DNA from: Polynucleobacter sp. UK-Gri1-W3
Lineage (GTDB): Bacteria; Pseudomonadota; Gammaproteobacteria; Burkholderiales; Burkholderiaceae
Direction: 5' to 3'
NCBI RefSeq assembly: GCF_018881595.1
Contig: NZ_JACVQA010000001.1
Location: 309,625 to 373,624 of the forward strand
DNA: 64,000 nt
Part shown: in pieces, positions 1-9,027 of the stretch
Numbering within the stretch: position 1 is the first letter of the stretch
Layout: each line of letters opens with the position of its first letter
Translations under genes and position numbers: made by a program
Notes under the pieces: generated by a model
Databases searched by the model: none
What the model was told of the DNA's origin: nothing
What the model saw: only the letters and a program-made list of their open reading frames with translations

Positions 1-1182
<1,182 letters not shown>

Positions 1183-1230
1183 CGTTTAATTTGAAGGCAG
1201 CGCAAAGGGGAGGATTATTGCTTTTTTGTC

Positions 1231-1260
1231 CACCAAACCCACCTGCGGGTGGCTTTGGTG
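1231..1260 (+). terminator. Hairpin after katG
   Basis: A 13-bp arm beginning CACCAAACCCACC, a TGC loop and a complementary arm with one bulged base lie about 50 bp after the katG stop, followed by a short T-rich stretch. Position and strength suggest an intrinsic terminator. Confidence 0.6.
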
Positions 1261-1310
1261 TTTATTGGCAGCCCAACATGAATTTGTCGAAGACTATGGG
1301 ATATCTAGCC

Positions 1311-1757
1311 CTACTTCTTAGACTTGTATTTTTTTACAGCCTCTTTTAAGTCTGAATATTCCTCACACCCAAAAGTGCAGGCTTTATCCAGTCTCGCTAA
1401 TAGCGCCTCTGCGCCTGGTAAATCGTTGTTGATTAACTTAAGCTTTCCGTAATACTCAAGAGCACCGCGATGATTAGGATCTATTTTCAATGCGGCTTGA
1501 TAATATTTCTCTGCGCCCACCAAATCAGGCGGTTGTTTTTTACGAAGACTGTAACCCAGCAAATTATTCCAATCAGCCGAGCTTGTGTCATTTGCAGATT
1601 GCAGTTGCTGTATTGCCTGATCATATTTTTCGGCTTTAATGCTTGCCCTGACCTGAGTTAGCCATATTGGATCTTGCTTGGCTGGAGCAGAATCAGCCGC
1701 ATGAGATAAACCAACGATTGAAAGTAACAACAAAAGTGCTGAGAGTATTTTTTTCAT
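1311..1757 (-). CDS. Secreted TPR-repeat protein
   Basis: The 148-residue protein begins with a clear Sec signal peptide (KK, a leucine-rich core, cleavage near SHA-AD at about residue 20). Residues 30-120 form two to three tetratricopeptide-like helical repeats (YDQAIQQLQSA, AEKYYQAALKIDP, GALEYYGKL, PGAEALLARL). Two Cys residues near the C-terminus (CTFGC) could form a disulfide. TPR proteins act as protein-binding scaffolds, so a periplasmic role is inferred. No partner is visible: the upstream neighbour on the same strand is a cation transporter, 49 bp away, and co-transcription is possible. Confidence 0.75.
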   Translation of the reverse strand: MKKILSALLLLLSIVGLSHAADSAPAKQDPIWLTQVRASIKAEKYDQAIQQLQSANDTSSADWNNLLGYSLRKKQPPDLVGAEKYYQAALKIDPNHRGALEYYGKLKLINNDLPGAEALLARLDKACTFGCEEYSDLKEAVKKYKSKK

Positions 1758-1806
1758 TTGCAGGCCTTTGGTTAAGAATTTATTAACGTCATTTAAAGCT
1801 ACATTT

Positions 1807-2703
1807 CTACACAGGGTCTATATGAGTCATAACATTTAGTACTGGTAATTTTTTCTTAATTTGATTGCCAGCGTTTAGAGCAATATCGTGTCCATGCTTA
1901 ACAGTAGCATTTGCATCAACATCAATATGAACATCGACCAAAATCATGTCGCCCATCTTGCGCGTTCTTAGGTCATGAAAGCCTCTTACGCCATCGGTAG
2001 ATTTAATAATCTCCTCTATTTGACGATGCTCTTCTTCTGATGCTGACCTATCCATTAAGTCATGTAGGGCATCCCAGCCAAACTTCCAACCCATTTTTAC
2101 CACCATTAGGCCGACTACCAAAGCACCAATGGCATCAAAAATCGGGTGGCCCATTAAGGCGCCAATAATACCAATCGAAACCACCAAAGAAGAAGCCGCA
2201 TCAGATCTGGCATGCCAAGCATTAGCTACCAGCATTGAGGAGCGAACTCGCTTAGCCACTGCCAACATGTATCTAAACAGAAGTTCTTTAAAAACTAAAG
2301 AGGTTAATGCTACATACAACGCCAGAATTTGAATTTGTCCAGGCGGAAGAGGATTAATAATTTTTTCTCCAGCTTTAAAAAGCATGCCGGCACCAACGGC
2401 CAATAAAGAAATTCCTAAAAAAAGAGAGGCGGCCGTTTCATATCTTTGATGACCATAACGATGATCTTCATCTGCATCCTTAGCACTATGGTGATTGGCA
2501 AAAAGCACGACAAAATCCGCAACCAAATCTGTGGCTGAATGGATGCCATCTGCAATCAAGCCCTGGGATCCTGACACAATGCCCGCAAATACTTGAGAAA
2601 CTGTTAGACCGATATTAACAACGACGCTGACTAGCGTGCTTTTCTTTGCAGCCTGTTGCTTGGCGGGTGTTTGTGACTCGTGATCTTCTATCGCTTTATC
2701 CAT
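1807..2703 (-). CDS. Cation diffusion facilitator transporter (FieF-like)
   Basis: The 298-residue inner-membrane protein has about six hydrophobic segments and a C-terminal cytoplasmic domain of roughly 80 residues. Transport-site motifs are present: a DxxxD pattern in TM2 (DLVAD) and HxxxD in TM5 (HARSD), as in FieF/MamM-type exporters of divalent metals such as zinc or iron. The sequence after TM2 (HHSAKDADEDHRYGH) is the usual histidine- and acid-rich loop. The C-terminal part with HDLRTR and VDVHIDVD is the dimerising metal-sensing domain. Substrate specificity cannot be fixed from sequence. Metal efflux by proton antiport is the expected role. Confidence 0.9.
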   Translation of the reverse strand: MDKAIEDHESQTPAKQQAAKKSTLVSVVVNIGLTVSQVFAGIVSGSQGLIADGIHSATDLVADFVVLFANHHSAKDADEDHRYGHQRYETAASLFLGISLLAVGAGMLFKAGEKIINPLPPGQIQILALYVALTSLVFKELLFRYMLAVAKRVRSSMLVANAWHARSDAASSLVVSIGIIGALMGHPIFDAIGALVVGLMVVKMGWKFGWDALHDLMDRSASEEEHRQIEEIIKSTDGVRGFHDLRTRKMGDMILVDVHIDVDANATVKHGHDIALNAGNQIKKKLPVLNVMTHIDPV

Positions 2704-3108
2704 TTGTCTATCTCGTCAAATACATACTCAGTGTTGATGTTGTCTTAGCTTTGTAAATTATTGAGTAGCGTGCATACCGCCTCACACACCCTACTAGTAT
2801 GTACTCATTTCGGGGCTAGGCGTAAATCCTGAAGGAATTATGTCTGCACTGGGACGCCAACTCAGCAAGAGTTGATCGAAAAACATGAAGAATGAAGATT
2901 TTGCGATTGCTAGCTGTAAGTTGGAAAGCAGAAAAACTTCTTGCTTATCGTTTCCTCTAATGTCTGCTTGACCATTCTTTGATTTACTTTATAGGCTTTA
3001 CTTCAATAGTGATGTTCTACAGCACACATAGTGACGAGCCAATTCTTGATTCATCAAGAAATCCTAAAACCAACTTCGGATGGTTTTCACTTTTGAGCCC
3101 GATAAAGT
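2704..3108. other. Intergenic, no gene seen
   Basis: About 400 bp between the cation transporter and the glycosyltransferase. Both strands are broken by stops and no tRNA, clear terminator or repeat shared with the rest of the window was seen. Confidence 0.5.
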
Positions 3109-3789
3109 CTATCCTTCATGGGTAGAGCTTATTTCTAAATCCTGAAGCTGCGAAGTTTCATGAGAATATTTCAGAAAATTTTCACGGTGTCTTCTATAAA
3201 ACAAAAGCCCCTCTTTGATGCTGGCCACCGAGGCGCCTTGCTCAAGCATCTTATCCCATAGATTCCAATCTTCTTGAGGGTGGATTCCATCTTTGAATCT
3301 TTTTTTGTAGCCAATTTTCTGACCAAAAGATGTGCGGTACATCATCGACCCATGGTGCTGTTCTTGGCGATCCCAATAAAGGTCGCCCTGATAGGGCAAA
3401 GTCTCGCCAGGTACACGGGATAATATTTCTTCTTTTAGCTCACCAGTTACAACAATGTCGTAAGTAACAATGTCGGTGTTACCGGTTGATAACAACTCAA
3501 TGGCATCTGAGCGCAACCAATTGTCGGCGCCTATGAACAACACATATTCGGTATCGATTTGAGACAGTATGTTTTGAAAATTATCTACCACTCCCAAATT
3601 TTTATGCCTCAATATATATTCAATATTAGGATATAAGCTTGGCAAATGACTGCAATCTAACCCGCCATCATCTACAAATAGAATCCTTTCGGGACGAATA
3701 GTTTGTGAGAGCAGCGACTCGATGCAATGGGCTGCAAGGTGCCCGTATCTATAGGAAGCAATAACGACAGTAATCATATTGAGTGGCAT
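3109..3789 (-). CDS. Family 2 glycosyltransferase (GT-A fold)
   Basis: The 226-residue protein starts with the GT-A nucleotide-binding strand (ITVVIASYRY), then SLLSQT, the FVDDG motif at about residues 37-41 and a GADN segment near 92 in the position of the metal-binding DxD. It lacks membrane segments, so it is probably cytoplasmic or peripheral. It should transfer a sugar from a nucleotide donor to a surface glycan or lipid. Acceptor and donor are unknown because no glycan cluster is nearby. The start used gives MPLN; an internal ATG four codons later is also possible. It lies just outside the first tRNA-Phe fragment, at the edge of the islet region. Confidence 0.8.
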   Translation of the reverse strand: MPLNMITVVIASYRYGHLAAHCIESLLSQTIRPERILFVDDGGLDCSHLPSLYPNIEYILRHKNLGVVDNFQNILSQIDTEYVLFIGADNWLRSDAIELLSTGNTDIVTYDIVVTGELKEEILSRVPGETLPYQGDLYWDRQEQHHGSMMYRTSFGQKIGYKKRFKDGIHPQEDWNLWDKMLEQGASVASIKEGLLFYRRHRENFLKYSHETSQLQDLEISSTHEG

Positions 3790-3841
3790 TAGAGCACGAA
3801 TCTATGACATTGATGCTCATAAGACTTATCTAGTCAAAAGA

Positions 3842-3864
3842 AAAAACCACCCTAAGGTGGTTTT
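3842..3864. terminator. Bidirectional hairpin beside tRNA-Phe fragment C1
   Basis: AAAACCACC, CTAA, GGTGGTTTT: a GC-rich stem with A and T tracts on each side, so it can terminate on both strands. The same hairpin recurs at 5960-5982 next to fragment C2. Confidence 0.7.
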
Positions 3865-3871
3865 GATGTTT

Positions 3872-3918
3872 CTTAGTTGCCCGGGCGGGATCGAACTAGG
3901 GCCCAGGATGCTTAATCC
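3872..3918 (-). repeat. Degenerate tRNA-Phe 3'-end fragment C1
   Basis: Resembles the plus-strand image of the tRNA-Phe 3' end (GCCCGGGCGGGATCGAAC) followed by the CAGGATGCTTAATCC arm shared with the other fragments. It is the most diverged copy. Its right edge touches the stop codon of the following minus-strand cytochrome gene. Confidence 0.7.
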
Positions 3919-4227
3919 TTATTTTCTATTGGGCCCATAAGTCTTATTTAGATAATCGACTATGACTGGAACTTCCTCATCAGTTATAGGCGCCTTAAAT
4001 ACATTTTTCATCCTTAAAACTTGGGCATTCCAATAGCCCACTCCAGTATTGGGCGGTTGATATTCTGCATAGTGTGCAGAGTGACAGGTAGAGCATTTCT
4101 GCAAAGTCAGCTGATAGCCTGGTAAATCTGATGGCCTCCACAAAACAGTATCGGCTGGCAATTCAATTGATTTGGCTTGGGCAACTTGTACAAAAGCAAG
4201 GGCAGATAGAAGAATTATTTTTTTCAT
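3919..4227 (-). CDS. sorB: Cytochrome c subunit of sulfite dehydrogenase (SorB-like)
   Basis: The start at 4227 (MKKIILL) is preferred over an upstream ATG because it has an AAGGAG site just before it and begins a signal peptide (cleavage near VAQA-KS). The mature protein of about 84 residues has one haem c motif, CSTCH, and a Met further on (LRMKN) as possible axial ligand. It lies 10 bp after the molybdoenzyme gene, the order seen for SorAB. The expected role is periplasmic electron acceptor passing electrons from sulfite to the respiratory chain. It belongs to an islet bounded by tRNA-Phe fragments. Confidence 0.85.
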   Translation of the reverse strand: MKKIILLSALAFVQVAQAKSIELPADTVLWRPSDLPGYQLTLQKCSTCHSAHYAEYQPPNTGVGYWNAQVLRMKNVFKAPITDEEVPVIVDYLNKTYGPNRK

Positions 4228-4237
4228 ATTCTTCTCC

Positions 4238-5458
4238 TTAAACCGCTGTGACTTTGACAGTCTCAACAATATTTCTCATATAGCCTGCCGGCATCCAGCT
4301 TGCAGTCATTGGCTGAACCTGGCCAGCATGGTTAAATGCTCTAACCCTCAAGTCCAATGTCCCTTTTTGTTTTGGCGTAAATTCAATGCGCCACTCTCTA
4401 AATGAGAAGCGACCCAGATCTTGACCCAATCTCGCTTCTGTCCAATTTTGTCCATTGTCCTGAGAAAACAAAACTTTCTTTATTCCATAGCCAGCATCAA
4501 AAGCAATGCCTCGGGCTTGAACCGGCTTACCAACAGTGACAACGCTATTGTCTGTGAAGTTTGTAATAAAAGAGCGAATCGTAAATTGATTAATTGGAAT
4601 CGTTTTAGAAGGGGCAGTTCCAGGCGCAACACAGTTACAGTCATTATCAGGAATGCGATAAGCAGGATTCATCCAGTAACCGTTATAGACATCATCAACC
4701 ACTTTAATTTCACTAAGGTGCTTAACCCAATATGTTCCGTAGTAGCCAGGAACAATTAACTTGATTGGATAACCATTTAAGAAAGGAATATCTGTGCCGT
4801 TCATTTGATAAGCGACCATCACATTGCCGTCCATGGCGTGATCAATATCTAGACCTTTTACAAAATCCGAATCGCTTGGGAGAACTGGCTGATCCAAGCC
4901 ATTGAATGTTACTTGCTTGGCCTCACTGCCAGGATTGGCTGCTTTCAAAATATCTTTTAAGGCAATACCAACCCAAGCGGCATTACCCATCGCACCATTA
5001 CCGAGCTGTCCACCATTCACTCTAGGCTCAAATAATCCGCGACTATTGCCAGAGCATTGATTAACAGCAACAATTCGTTGAGATGGAAAGTTTTTCTTTA
5101 AAGATTCTAAAGAAATCTCTAAAGGCTTTTCTACATTACCGCCAACTTTTAATCTATAAGTATTGGGATCTATCGATGTTGGAATGCCGGCCATGTGATA
5201 GCGCACAAAGAATTCATCATTTGGTGTAATGACATGATTGTCGTAATACTTAAATGGTGTTTCTAATTGCGGTGGCCTAGAAGTCAATACAATCATGGGC
5301 TTCTTTTCAGGAAATGCCATGAGTTCGCGTTCACCATAGGCTATAGGTAAATTTGTTTTCTCTGCGCCTATCGCCCAAGATGGCAATAATGAACTGGCTC
5401 CACCAGCCAGTGCGGCTGTAATGACTTTACGTCTATTGGTAAAGTTATCTGAATTCAT
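4238..5458 (-). CDS. sorA: Sulfite dehydrogenase, molybdenum subunit (SorA-like)
   Basis: The 406-residue protein starts at 5458, where a GGAGGAGA site sits upstream; the ATG at 5473 lies inside that site. A twin-arginine signal (NRRKVITA) directs folded export. The oxidoreductase molybdopterin domain (about 75-270) has the conserved RYH (R86, H88) and the molybdenum-ligand cysteine in VNQCSGNSRG (C135). The C-terminal Mo-cofactor dimerisation domain spans about 290-400. It oxidises sulfite to sulfate and hands electrons to the adjacent cytochrome. Sulfite could come from organosulfur use. The gene is divergent from a DUF3147 gene, and a 17-bp palindrome lies between them. Confidence 0.88.
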   Translation of the reverse strand: MNSDNFTNRRKVITAALAGGASSLLPSWAIGAEKTNLPIAYGERELMAFPEKKPMIVLTSRPPQLETPFKYYDNHVITPNDEFFVRYHMAGIPTSIDPNTYRLKVGGNVEKPLEISLESLKKNFPSQRIVAVNQCSGNSRGLFEPRVNGGQLGNGAMGNAAWVGIALKDILKAANPGSEAKQVTFNGLDQPVLPSDSDFVKGLDIDHAMDGNVMVAYQMNGTDIPFLNGYPIKLIVPGYYGTYWVKHLSEIKVVDDVYNGYWMNPAYRIPDNDCNCVAPGTAPSKTIPINQFTIRSFITNFTDNSVVTVGKPVQARGIAFDAGYGIKKVLFSQDNGQNWTEARLGQDLGRFSFREWRIEFTPKQKGTLDLRVRAFNHAGQVQPMTASWMPAGYMRNIVETVKVTAV

Positions 5459-5550
5459 GGATGTCTCCTCCATAGTATTTTTGGTTGAAGTAAGAATAGC
5501 TACTTTTGAAGAGGCATGCGTTGGTGATTACCCTCATCACGCATTAATAA

Positions 5551-5567
5551 TGTCGTTTTAAACGACA
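5551..5567. promoter_or_regulatory. 17-bp palindrome, candidate operator
   Basis: TGTCGTTTTAAACGACA lies between the divergent sorA and DUF3147 genes. A near-identical palindrome occurs at 10865-10881 and a variant at 10910-10926. A shared dimeric regulator is inferred; its identity is unknown. Confidence 0.55.
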
Positions 5568-5605
5568 TTCCTATAATGGGGCAAGCACACACAATAAAGG
5601 CTTTT

Positions 5606-5956
5606 ATGGCTTGGATCATTACAAAGTATCTATTAACAGCAGGAATGGTTGTATTCATCTCTGAGGTTGCCAAACGCAGTGATAGGTTAGGTGGTTTTAT
5701 TGCGGCATTGCCACTAATGACACTCTTAACTCTGGTATGGCTCTATGTAGAAAATCAACCTGATGAAAAAATTGCTAATCACGCCTATTACACATTTTGG
5801 TATGTGATTCCAACGCTACCAATGTTTCTATTGTTTCCTTACCTGCTACCAAGGCTAGGATTTTGGCTGACCATGGGTGCCTGTGTAGTGGCAACAGCCA
5901 TCTGCTTTGGCTTATTTGCCTTGGTGATGAAAAGCTTTGGAATAAATCTGTTGTAA
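5606..5956 (+). CDS. DUF3147-like small membrane protein
   Basis: The start at 5606 (MAWIITKY) has an AAAGG site upstream; an ATG ten codons earlier lacks one. The 116-residue protein has four predicted transmembrane segments (about 1-20, 28-48, 67-85, 90-112) and the pattern of DUF3147: KYLLTAGMVVFISEVAKR, LGGFIAALPLMTLL, then a Tyr-Trp-rich loop. The function of the family is unknown. It is divergent from sorA within the same tRNA-fragment islet, so a common regulator is possible. A bidirectional hairpin follows the stop directly. Confidence 0.75.
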   Translation: MAWIITKYLLTAGMVVFISEVAKRSDRLGGFIAALPLMTLLTLVWLYVENQPDEKIANHAYYTFWYVIPTLPMFLLFPYLLPRLGFWLTMGACVVATAICFGLFALVMKSFGINLL

Positions 5957-5959
5957 GTA

Positions 5960-5982
5960 AAAAACCACCCTAAGGTGGTTTT
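5960..5982. terminator. Bidirectional hairpin beside fragment C2
   Basis: Same AAAACCACC-CTAA-GGTGGTTTT stem as at 3842-3864, just after the DUF3147 stop and before tRNA-Phe fragment C2. The duplication of hairpin plus tRNA fragment marks it as an islet boundary. Confidence 0.7.
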
Positions 5983-5990
5983 GGTGTTTC

Positions 5991-6036
5991 TTGGTGGCCC
6001 GGAGCGGAATCGACCAGAGCCTAGGATGCTTAATTC
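5991..6036 (-). repeat. tRNA-Phe 3'-end fragment C2
   Basis: TTGGTGGCCCGGAGCGGAAT and the following bases match the plus-strand image of the tRNA-Phe acceptor and T arm with few changes, then continue with the CTAGGATGCTTAATTCC arm shared with C1. Confidence 0.8.
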
Positions 6037-6155
6037 CGTCTCTAGACTGGTGCTTTAAAAGACAATTTACTCTTGCTCAATGTTAACAAATTTGTTAACA
6101 TACACGGACGAGCTATTCCATCCTTTATTACAGCGAGCAGGTTCAAGAAGACATT

Positions 6156-6431
6156 ATGAATCTTCCCGACACGCTTCAAGCTCGCTATATTGGATTGACC
6201 ACTCGAATGATTGAGCATGGGTCGAATTTAGGCTTGCCTCATACGGATTCATTTGGCGGCGGCTTATTTGAATTAAGACTTAAAGGGGCTGAAGGTATCG
6301 CCCGAGTTTTCTTTTGTACGATGGTGGAGAAAGAAATAGTGATGCTCCATAGCTTTATTAAGAAGACTCAAAAGACGCCTGAGAAAGAATTAAAGATTGC
6401 GAAAGCACGTATGAAGGAGTGGAAAAAATGA
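6156..6431 (+). CDS. Gp49/HigB-type toxin
   Basis: The 91-residue basic protein has the RelE-superfamily pattern of phage-derived Gp49-like/HigB toxins: DSFGGGLFELRLKG, ARVFFCTM, IVMLHSFIKKTQKTP and a Lys/Arg-rich tail. Such toxins cut mRNA at the ribosome. Its stop overlaps the start of the antitoxin gene in an ATGA junction, the toxin-first order typical of HigBA. It sits alone with its antitoxin and a DUF3024 gene between fragments C2 and C3. The ribonuclease function is inferred from the family. Confidence 0.85.
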   Translation: MNLPDTLQARYIGLTTRMIEHGSNLGLPHTDSFGGGLFELRLKGAEGIARVFFCTMVEKEIVMLHSFIKKTQKTPEKELKIAKARMKEWKK

Positions 6432-6739
6432 CAACGCAGAAGAAAACAAAAATGCTTACCCATAAACAAATGATAAGCAAAATGCTTAAAAAGCCCGCTG
6501 TAAAAGCCGCAGTCAAAGAACTTGATCGCACTGAATTTGCTATTCTTGATGAGATTCTTACGGCAAGGAAAGAGGCTGGATTAACGCAAGCTCAAGTGGC
6601 AAAAAAGATGGGAACGCAAACCCCGGCTATTGCTAGATTAGAAAGCTCTCTGGCTACTGGCAAACATTCCCCAAGCCTAACTACCCTAAGAAAGTATGCG
6701 GCGGCCTTGGGCAAGAGAGTTGAGCTTCATTTAGTCTGA
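6428..6739 (+). CDS. HigA-like XRE-family antitoxin
   Basis: The start at 6428 overlaps the toxin stop and is spaced correctly from AAGGAG at 6414-6419; a GTG three codons upstream is less likely. The 103-residue protein has a basic N-terminus and a C-terminal helix-turn-helix of the XRE type (GLTQAQVAKKMGTQTPAIARLES, residues about 55-78, then LTTLRKYAAALG). It should neutralise the preceding toxin and repress the pair. In such systems the complex binds the operon promoter upstream of 6156. Confidence 0.87.
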   Translation: MTTQKKTKMLTHKQMISKMLKKPAVKAAVKELDRTEFAILDEILTARKEAGLTQAQVAKKMGTQTPAIARLESSLATGKHSPSLTTLRKYAAALGKRVELHLV

Positions 6740-6842
6740 GGACGTCTATATCCACTGTAATCATTTCACCCATAATTCATAATGGCTATGTTTGAAATAA
6801 AATTGATTGATCAGTTTTATTTTCTGGGATAACTAATCAGGT

Positions 6843-7190
6843 ATGGCATTTAGCATTGAACAGCTAGGGGATATTGACTATTTGGTCGGGCGGTGGTGTC
6901 TGCTTCTGGCTCCACTTGAAATCAAAAAAGATCTTGATTACGATTACGAAATCGATGGCCAGGCTGTAAGTGTTTTTGAAGTTCGCCCTTTGTGGCGTGG
7001 AAAACCAGGAGAGTTAACTCGACGACCGTTTGTAAAATTTCGGTATATACAGTCTGAGGCTCTGTGGCATATTTATTGGATGCGAGCCAGCGGAAAATGG
7101 CAAGCCTATGAGCCAAATCCAATCTCAAAAGATCTCAATGAGGCACTACAAGTTATTGATGCCGATCAGTATGGCTGCTTCTTTGGATAA
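6843..7190 (+). CDS. DUF3024-like protein
   Basis: The 115-residue protein ends in the pattern typical of DUF3024: FVKFRYIQSEALWHIYWMRASGKW, YEP, a helix, then DADQYGCFFG. No signal peptide, membrane segment or catalytic motif is visible. The family has no established function and is often a stand-alone gene. It lies 103 bp downstream of the HigBA-like pair on the same strand, inside the same islet, and is followed by a terminator-like hairpin before fragment C3. Confidence 0.75.
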   Translation: MAFSIEQLGDIDYLVGRWCLLLAPLEIKKDLDYDYEIDGQAVSVFEVRPLWRGKPGELTRRPFVKFRYIQSEALWHIYWMRASGKWQAYEPNPISKDLNEALQVIDADQYGCFFG

Positions 7191-7290
7191 CAAGCTTGGG
7201 TTAGTCACCCTAGTTGCATTGCCTTGACTATTAGCTACCCTGGAATAAAAAACAAGATTTATAGTGTCGATGCTAACTTTCAAATGAAAA

Positions 7291-7314
7291 AAGAGGGCTA
7301 GAAGCTCTCTTTTT
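7291..7314 (+). terminator. Hairpin before fragment C3
   Basis: GAGGGC-TAGAA-GCTCTC stem (one G-U pair) followed by TTTTT. It sits next to tRNA-Phe fragment C3, as hairpins do at the other fragments. Confidence 0.6.
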
Positions 7315-7320
7315 AAATTC

Positions 7321-7370
7321 TTGGTGGCCCGGGGCGGAATCGAACCAGGACCGAGGATGCCTGACTCTGC
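7321..7370 (-). repeat. tRNA-Phe 3'-end fragment C3
   Basis: The first 27 bases (TTGGTGGCCCGGGGCGGAAT then CGAACCA) are identical to the intact tRNA-Phe 3' end. They are followed by the CGAGGATGCCTGACTCT arm shared with C4 in place of the anticodon arm. Confidence 0.88.
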
Positions 7371-7388
7371 TTTAGGCTAATGCCCACT

Positions 7389-7655
7389 TCATTCGTAGTG
7401 AGTCCACATTCTTAGGATTCGAACCGTCTTCTCCTTGCGCAAAATTTCATAAACTAAGCGATGTTGAATATTAATTCTGCGTGAGTAAGCCCCTTTTAAA
7501 TCACCAACCAACTTCTCATAAGGTGGCGGATTTTGGAGAGGGTCTACTTCTAAAATATCCAGTAAAGTCTGGGCTTTATCTTTAAGACCTGCGGCAGATA
7601 GTTTTTTAGCATCCTTAACGGCATATTTGGAATAAGCTAAATTCCAAGTCACCAC
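7389..7655 (-). CDS. yoeB: Txe/YoeB-family toxin
   Basis: The 88-residue protein carries the YoeB pattern: WNLAYSKYAVKDAKKL at the N-terminus, NPPPYEKLVGDLKGAYSRRINIQHRLVYEI in the middle and RMWTHYE at the C-terminus. The Glu (PYEKL), Arg (QHRLVY) and C-terminal His-Tyr expected in the active site are all present. Members cleave mRNA at the ribosomal A site. Its start overlaps the antitoxin gene by 7 bp, so translation is coupled. It ends 18 bp from tRNA-Phe fragment C3. Confidence 0.92.
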   Translation of the reverse strand: MVTWNLAYSKYAVKDAKKLSAAGLKDKAQTLLDILEVDPLQNPPPYEKLVGDLKGAYSRRINIQHRLVYEILRKEKTVRILRMWTHYE

Positions 7656-7891
7656 TTCAATGCCCTTTTACTTTTAGTAATAGGCTTAGCCATTGACTCT
7701 TTAATTGACTCACGCATTCCTGGAATTGCCAATAGATAAAGCGTCTCCTGAATAGCACTCCAATCTTCTTCAGAAACTAAAACAGCATTTGCTCGCTTAC
7801 CAGAAATGACTACTGGCTTGTGTGACTCTGCCGCCTGATCAATTAAACGGTAGAGACCTGCTCGAGCTTCACTTGCGGTTAATGTGGTCAT
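7649..7891 (-). CDS. yefM: YefM/Phd-family antitoxin
   Basis: The start at 7891 (MTTLTASEARAGLYRL) is chosen because AAAAGGAG precedes it; the longer reading frame runs through the operator. The 80-residue protein has the Phd/YefM N-terminal DNA-binding fold (SEARAGLYRLIDQAAESHKPVVISGKRANAVLVSEEDW) and a disordered C-terminus that would wrap the toxin. It neutralises the downstream YoeB-like toxin and autorepresses through the palindromes just upstream. This pair is the only cargo of the islet between fragments C3 and C4. Confidence 0.92.
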   Translation of the reverse strand: MTTLTASEARAGLYRLIDQAAESHKPVVISGKRANAVLVSEEDWSAIQETLYLLAIPGMRESIKESMAKPITKSKRALKW

Positions 7892-7913
7892 GATTTCACT
7901 CCTTTTCAATATA

Positions 7914-7934
7914 GTACGCAAAAGCGTACGCTTT
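7914..7934 (-). promoter_or_regulatory. Operator palindromes of yefM-yoeB
   Basis: GTACGCAAAAGCGTAC overlaps AAAGCGTACGCTTT. Both are perfect palindromes with a GTAC core, just upstream of the antitoxin start. YefM-type repressors bind GTAC-containing hexamers, so this is the likely autoregulatory site. Confidence 0.7.
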
Positions 7935-7969
7935 GTCAAGTGGCCATCTCACCCACCCGACCAAAAGAA

Positions 7970-7994
7970 AATGCCCTGCACGAAGCAGGGCATT
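7970..7994. terminator. Hairpin before fragment C4
   Basis: AATGCCCTGC-ACGAA-GCAGGGCATT, a perfect 10-bp stem with AT-rich flanks, immediately before tRNA-Phe fragment C4. It is likely the terminator that followed this tRNA 3'-end copy. Confidence 0.65.
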
Positions 7995-8002
7995 ATTTGA
8001 GT

Positions 8003-8049
8003 TTGGTGGCCCGGGGCGGAATCGACCAGGGTCCAGGATGCCTGACTCT
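8003..8049 (-). repeat. tRNA-Phe 3'-end fragment C4
   Basis: TTGGTGGCCCGGGGCGGAAT matches the tRNA-Phe 3' end exactly; the T arm then lacks one A. The CAGGATGCCTGACTCT arm is shared with C3. Its right edge runs into the stop codon of the LysR gene. Confidence 0.87.
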
Positions 8050-8944
8050 ATTTCCAGCTTTTAGCCTGTTGAGATAGATGCTTCTTAAAGATTGTGGCTA
8101 TTGGAGATAACTTTTTGCCTTTGGGACTCACAAGGTGCCAGCTTGATTCAATAGGAAATTCTTTACATTTCAATATGGCAACCTCTTCTTGGTCAATCTT
8201 ATCACCAAGAGAATACTTGGATAGAACTGCGATACCGAGACCACCTATAACTGCCTGTTTAATTGCCTCATTGCTCCCTAGCTCTAACCTAACATCAGGC
8301 TTGAACTTTAGTCGCTTAAGGTGAGCATCCGTTGCCATTCTTGTACCAGAGCCCTTTTCTCTAAAAATAAACTTTTCACTCTTAAGCGCACTGATATCAA
8401 TATTCTTTTTTTTGGCAAAAGCATGATCTTTTGGGGCAACTAATAACAAAGGGTTGGGCATAAACACTTCATCTTCTATATCGAGATGAAGTGGTGGCTG
8501 GGACATGATGTAAAGATCATCCAAGTTTTCTTCCAATCTTTTCACTACACCATCACGATTGAGCACCTCTAGAGAAATATCGATTTGAGGATACTTCGCA
8601 CAAAAAGTTCCCAATATTCTGGGAATGAAATATTTAGCGGTACTTACCACTGCTACTTTTAACTTTCCTCGTGTTAACCCTTTGACGCTATTAACTTGCT
8701 GTTCGAAAGAATCCCACTCCCCAGAAATCGCACGAGCCGTCTTAGCCAACTCATGACCCATTTGCGTTAAATGTACTTTCCTGGCTACCACTTCGTAGAG
8801 GGGCACTCCAACAGCATCCGTAATTTCTTTTAAGCCCATAGAGGCCGTTGGTTGGGTAACATGAACCATGCGAGCGGCCGCGCTAACGCTTCCAGTCTCA
8901 GCAAGAGCGAGAAATAGTCTTAACTGCCTAAAAGTAATATTCAT
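8048..8944 (-). CDS. LysR-family regulator next to SbtA-like transporter
   Basis: The 298-residue protein has an N-terminal winged helix-turn-helix (MNITFRQLRLFLALAETGSVSAAARMVHVTQPTASMGLKE, split here as residues 1-40) and a LysR substrate-binding domain at about 90-295. An ATG two codons upstream is equally possible. It is divergent from the bicarbonate-transporter gene, the usual arrangement for a regulator and its target. By position it resembles CbbR/CmpR-type regulators that respond to inorganic carbon status; that specificity is inference. AT-rich dyad sequence with TATTAATA lies between the two starts and may hold the T-N11-A binding site. Confidence 0.88.
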   Translation of the reverse strand: MNITFRQLRLFLALAETGSVSAAARMVHVTQPTASMGLKEITDAVGVPLYEVVARKVHLTQMGHELAKTARAISGEWDSFEQQVNSVKGLTRGKLKVAVVSTAKYFIPRILGTFCAKYPQIDISLEVLNRDGVVKRLEENLDDLYIMSQPPLHLDIEDEVFMPNPLLLVAPKDHAFAKKKNIDISALKSEKFIFREKGSGTRMATDAHLKRLKFKPDVRLELGSNEAIKQAVIGGLGIAVLSKYSLGDKIDQEEVAILKCKEFPIESSWHLVSPKGKKLSPIATIFKKHLSQQAKSWK

Positions 8945-9027
8945 CAGCATTTACCTATATATAAACGTATTAATATCGATTTTACTTTACATATAAATTT
9001 CCCTAAGATCGCCTCAAAGGACAATTT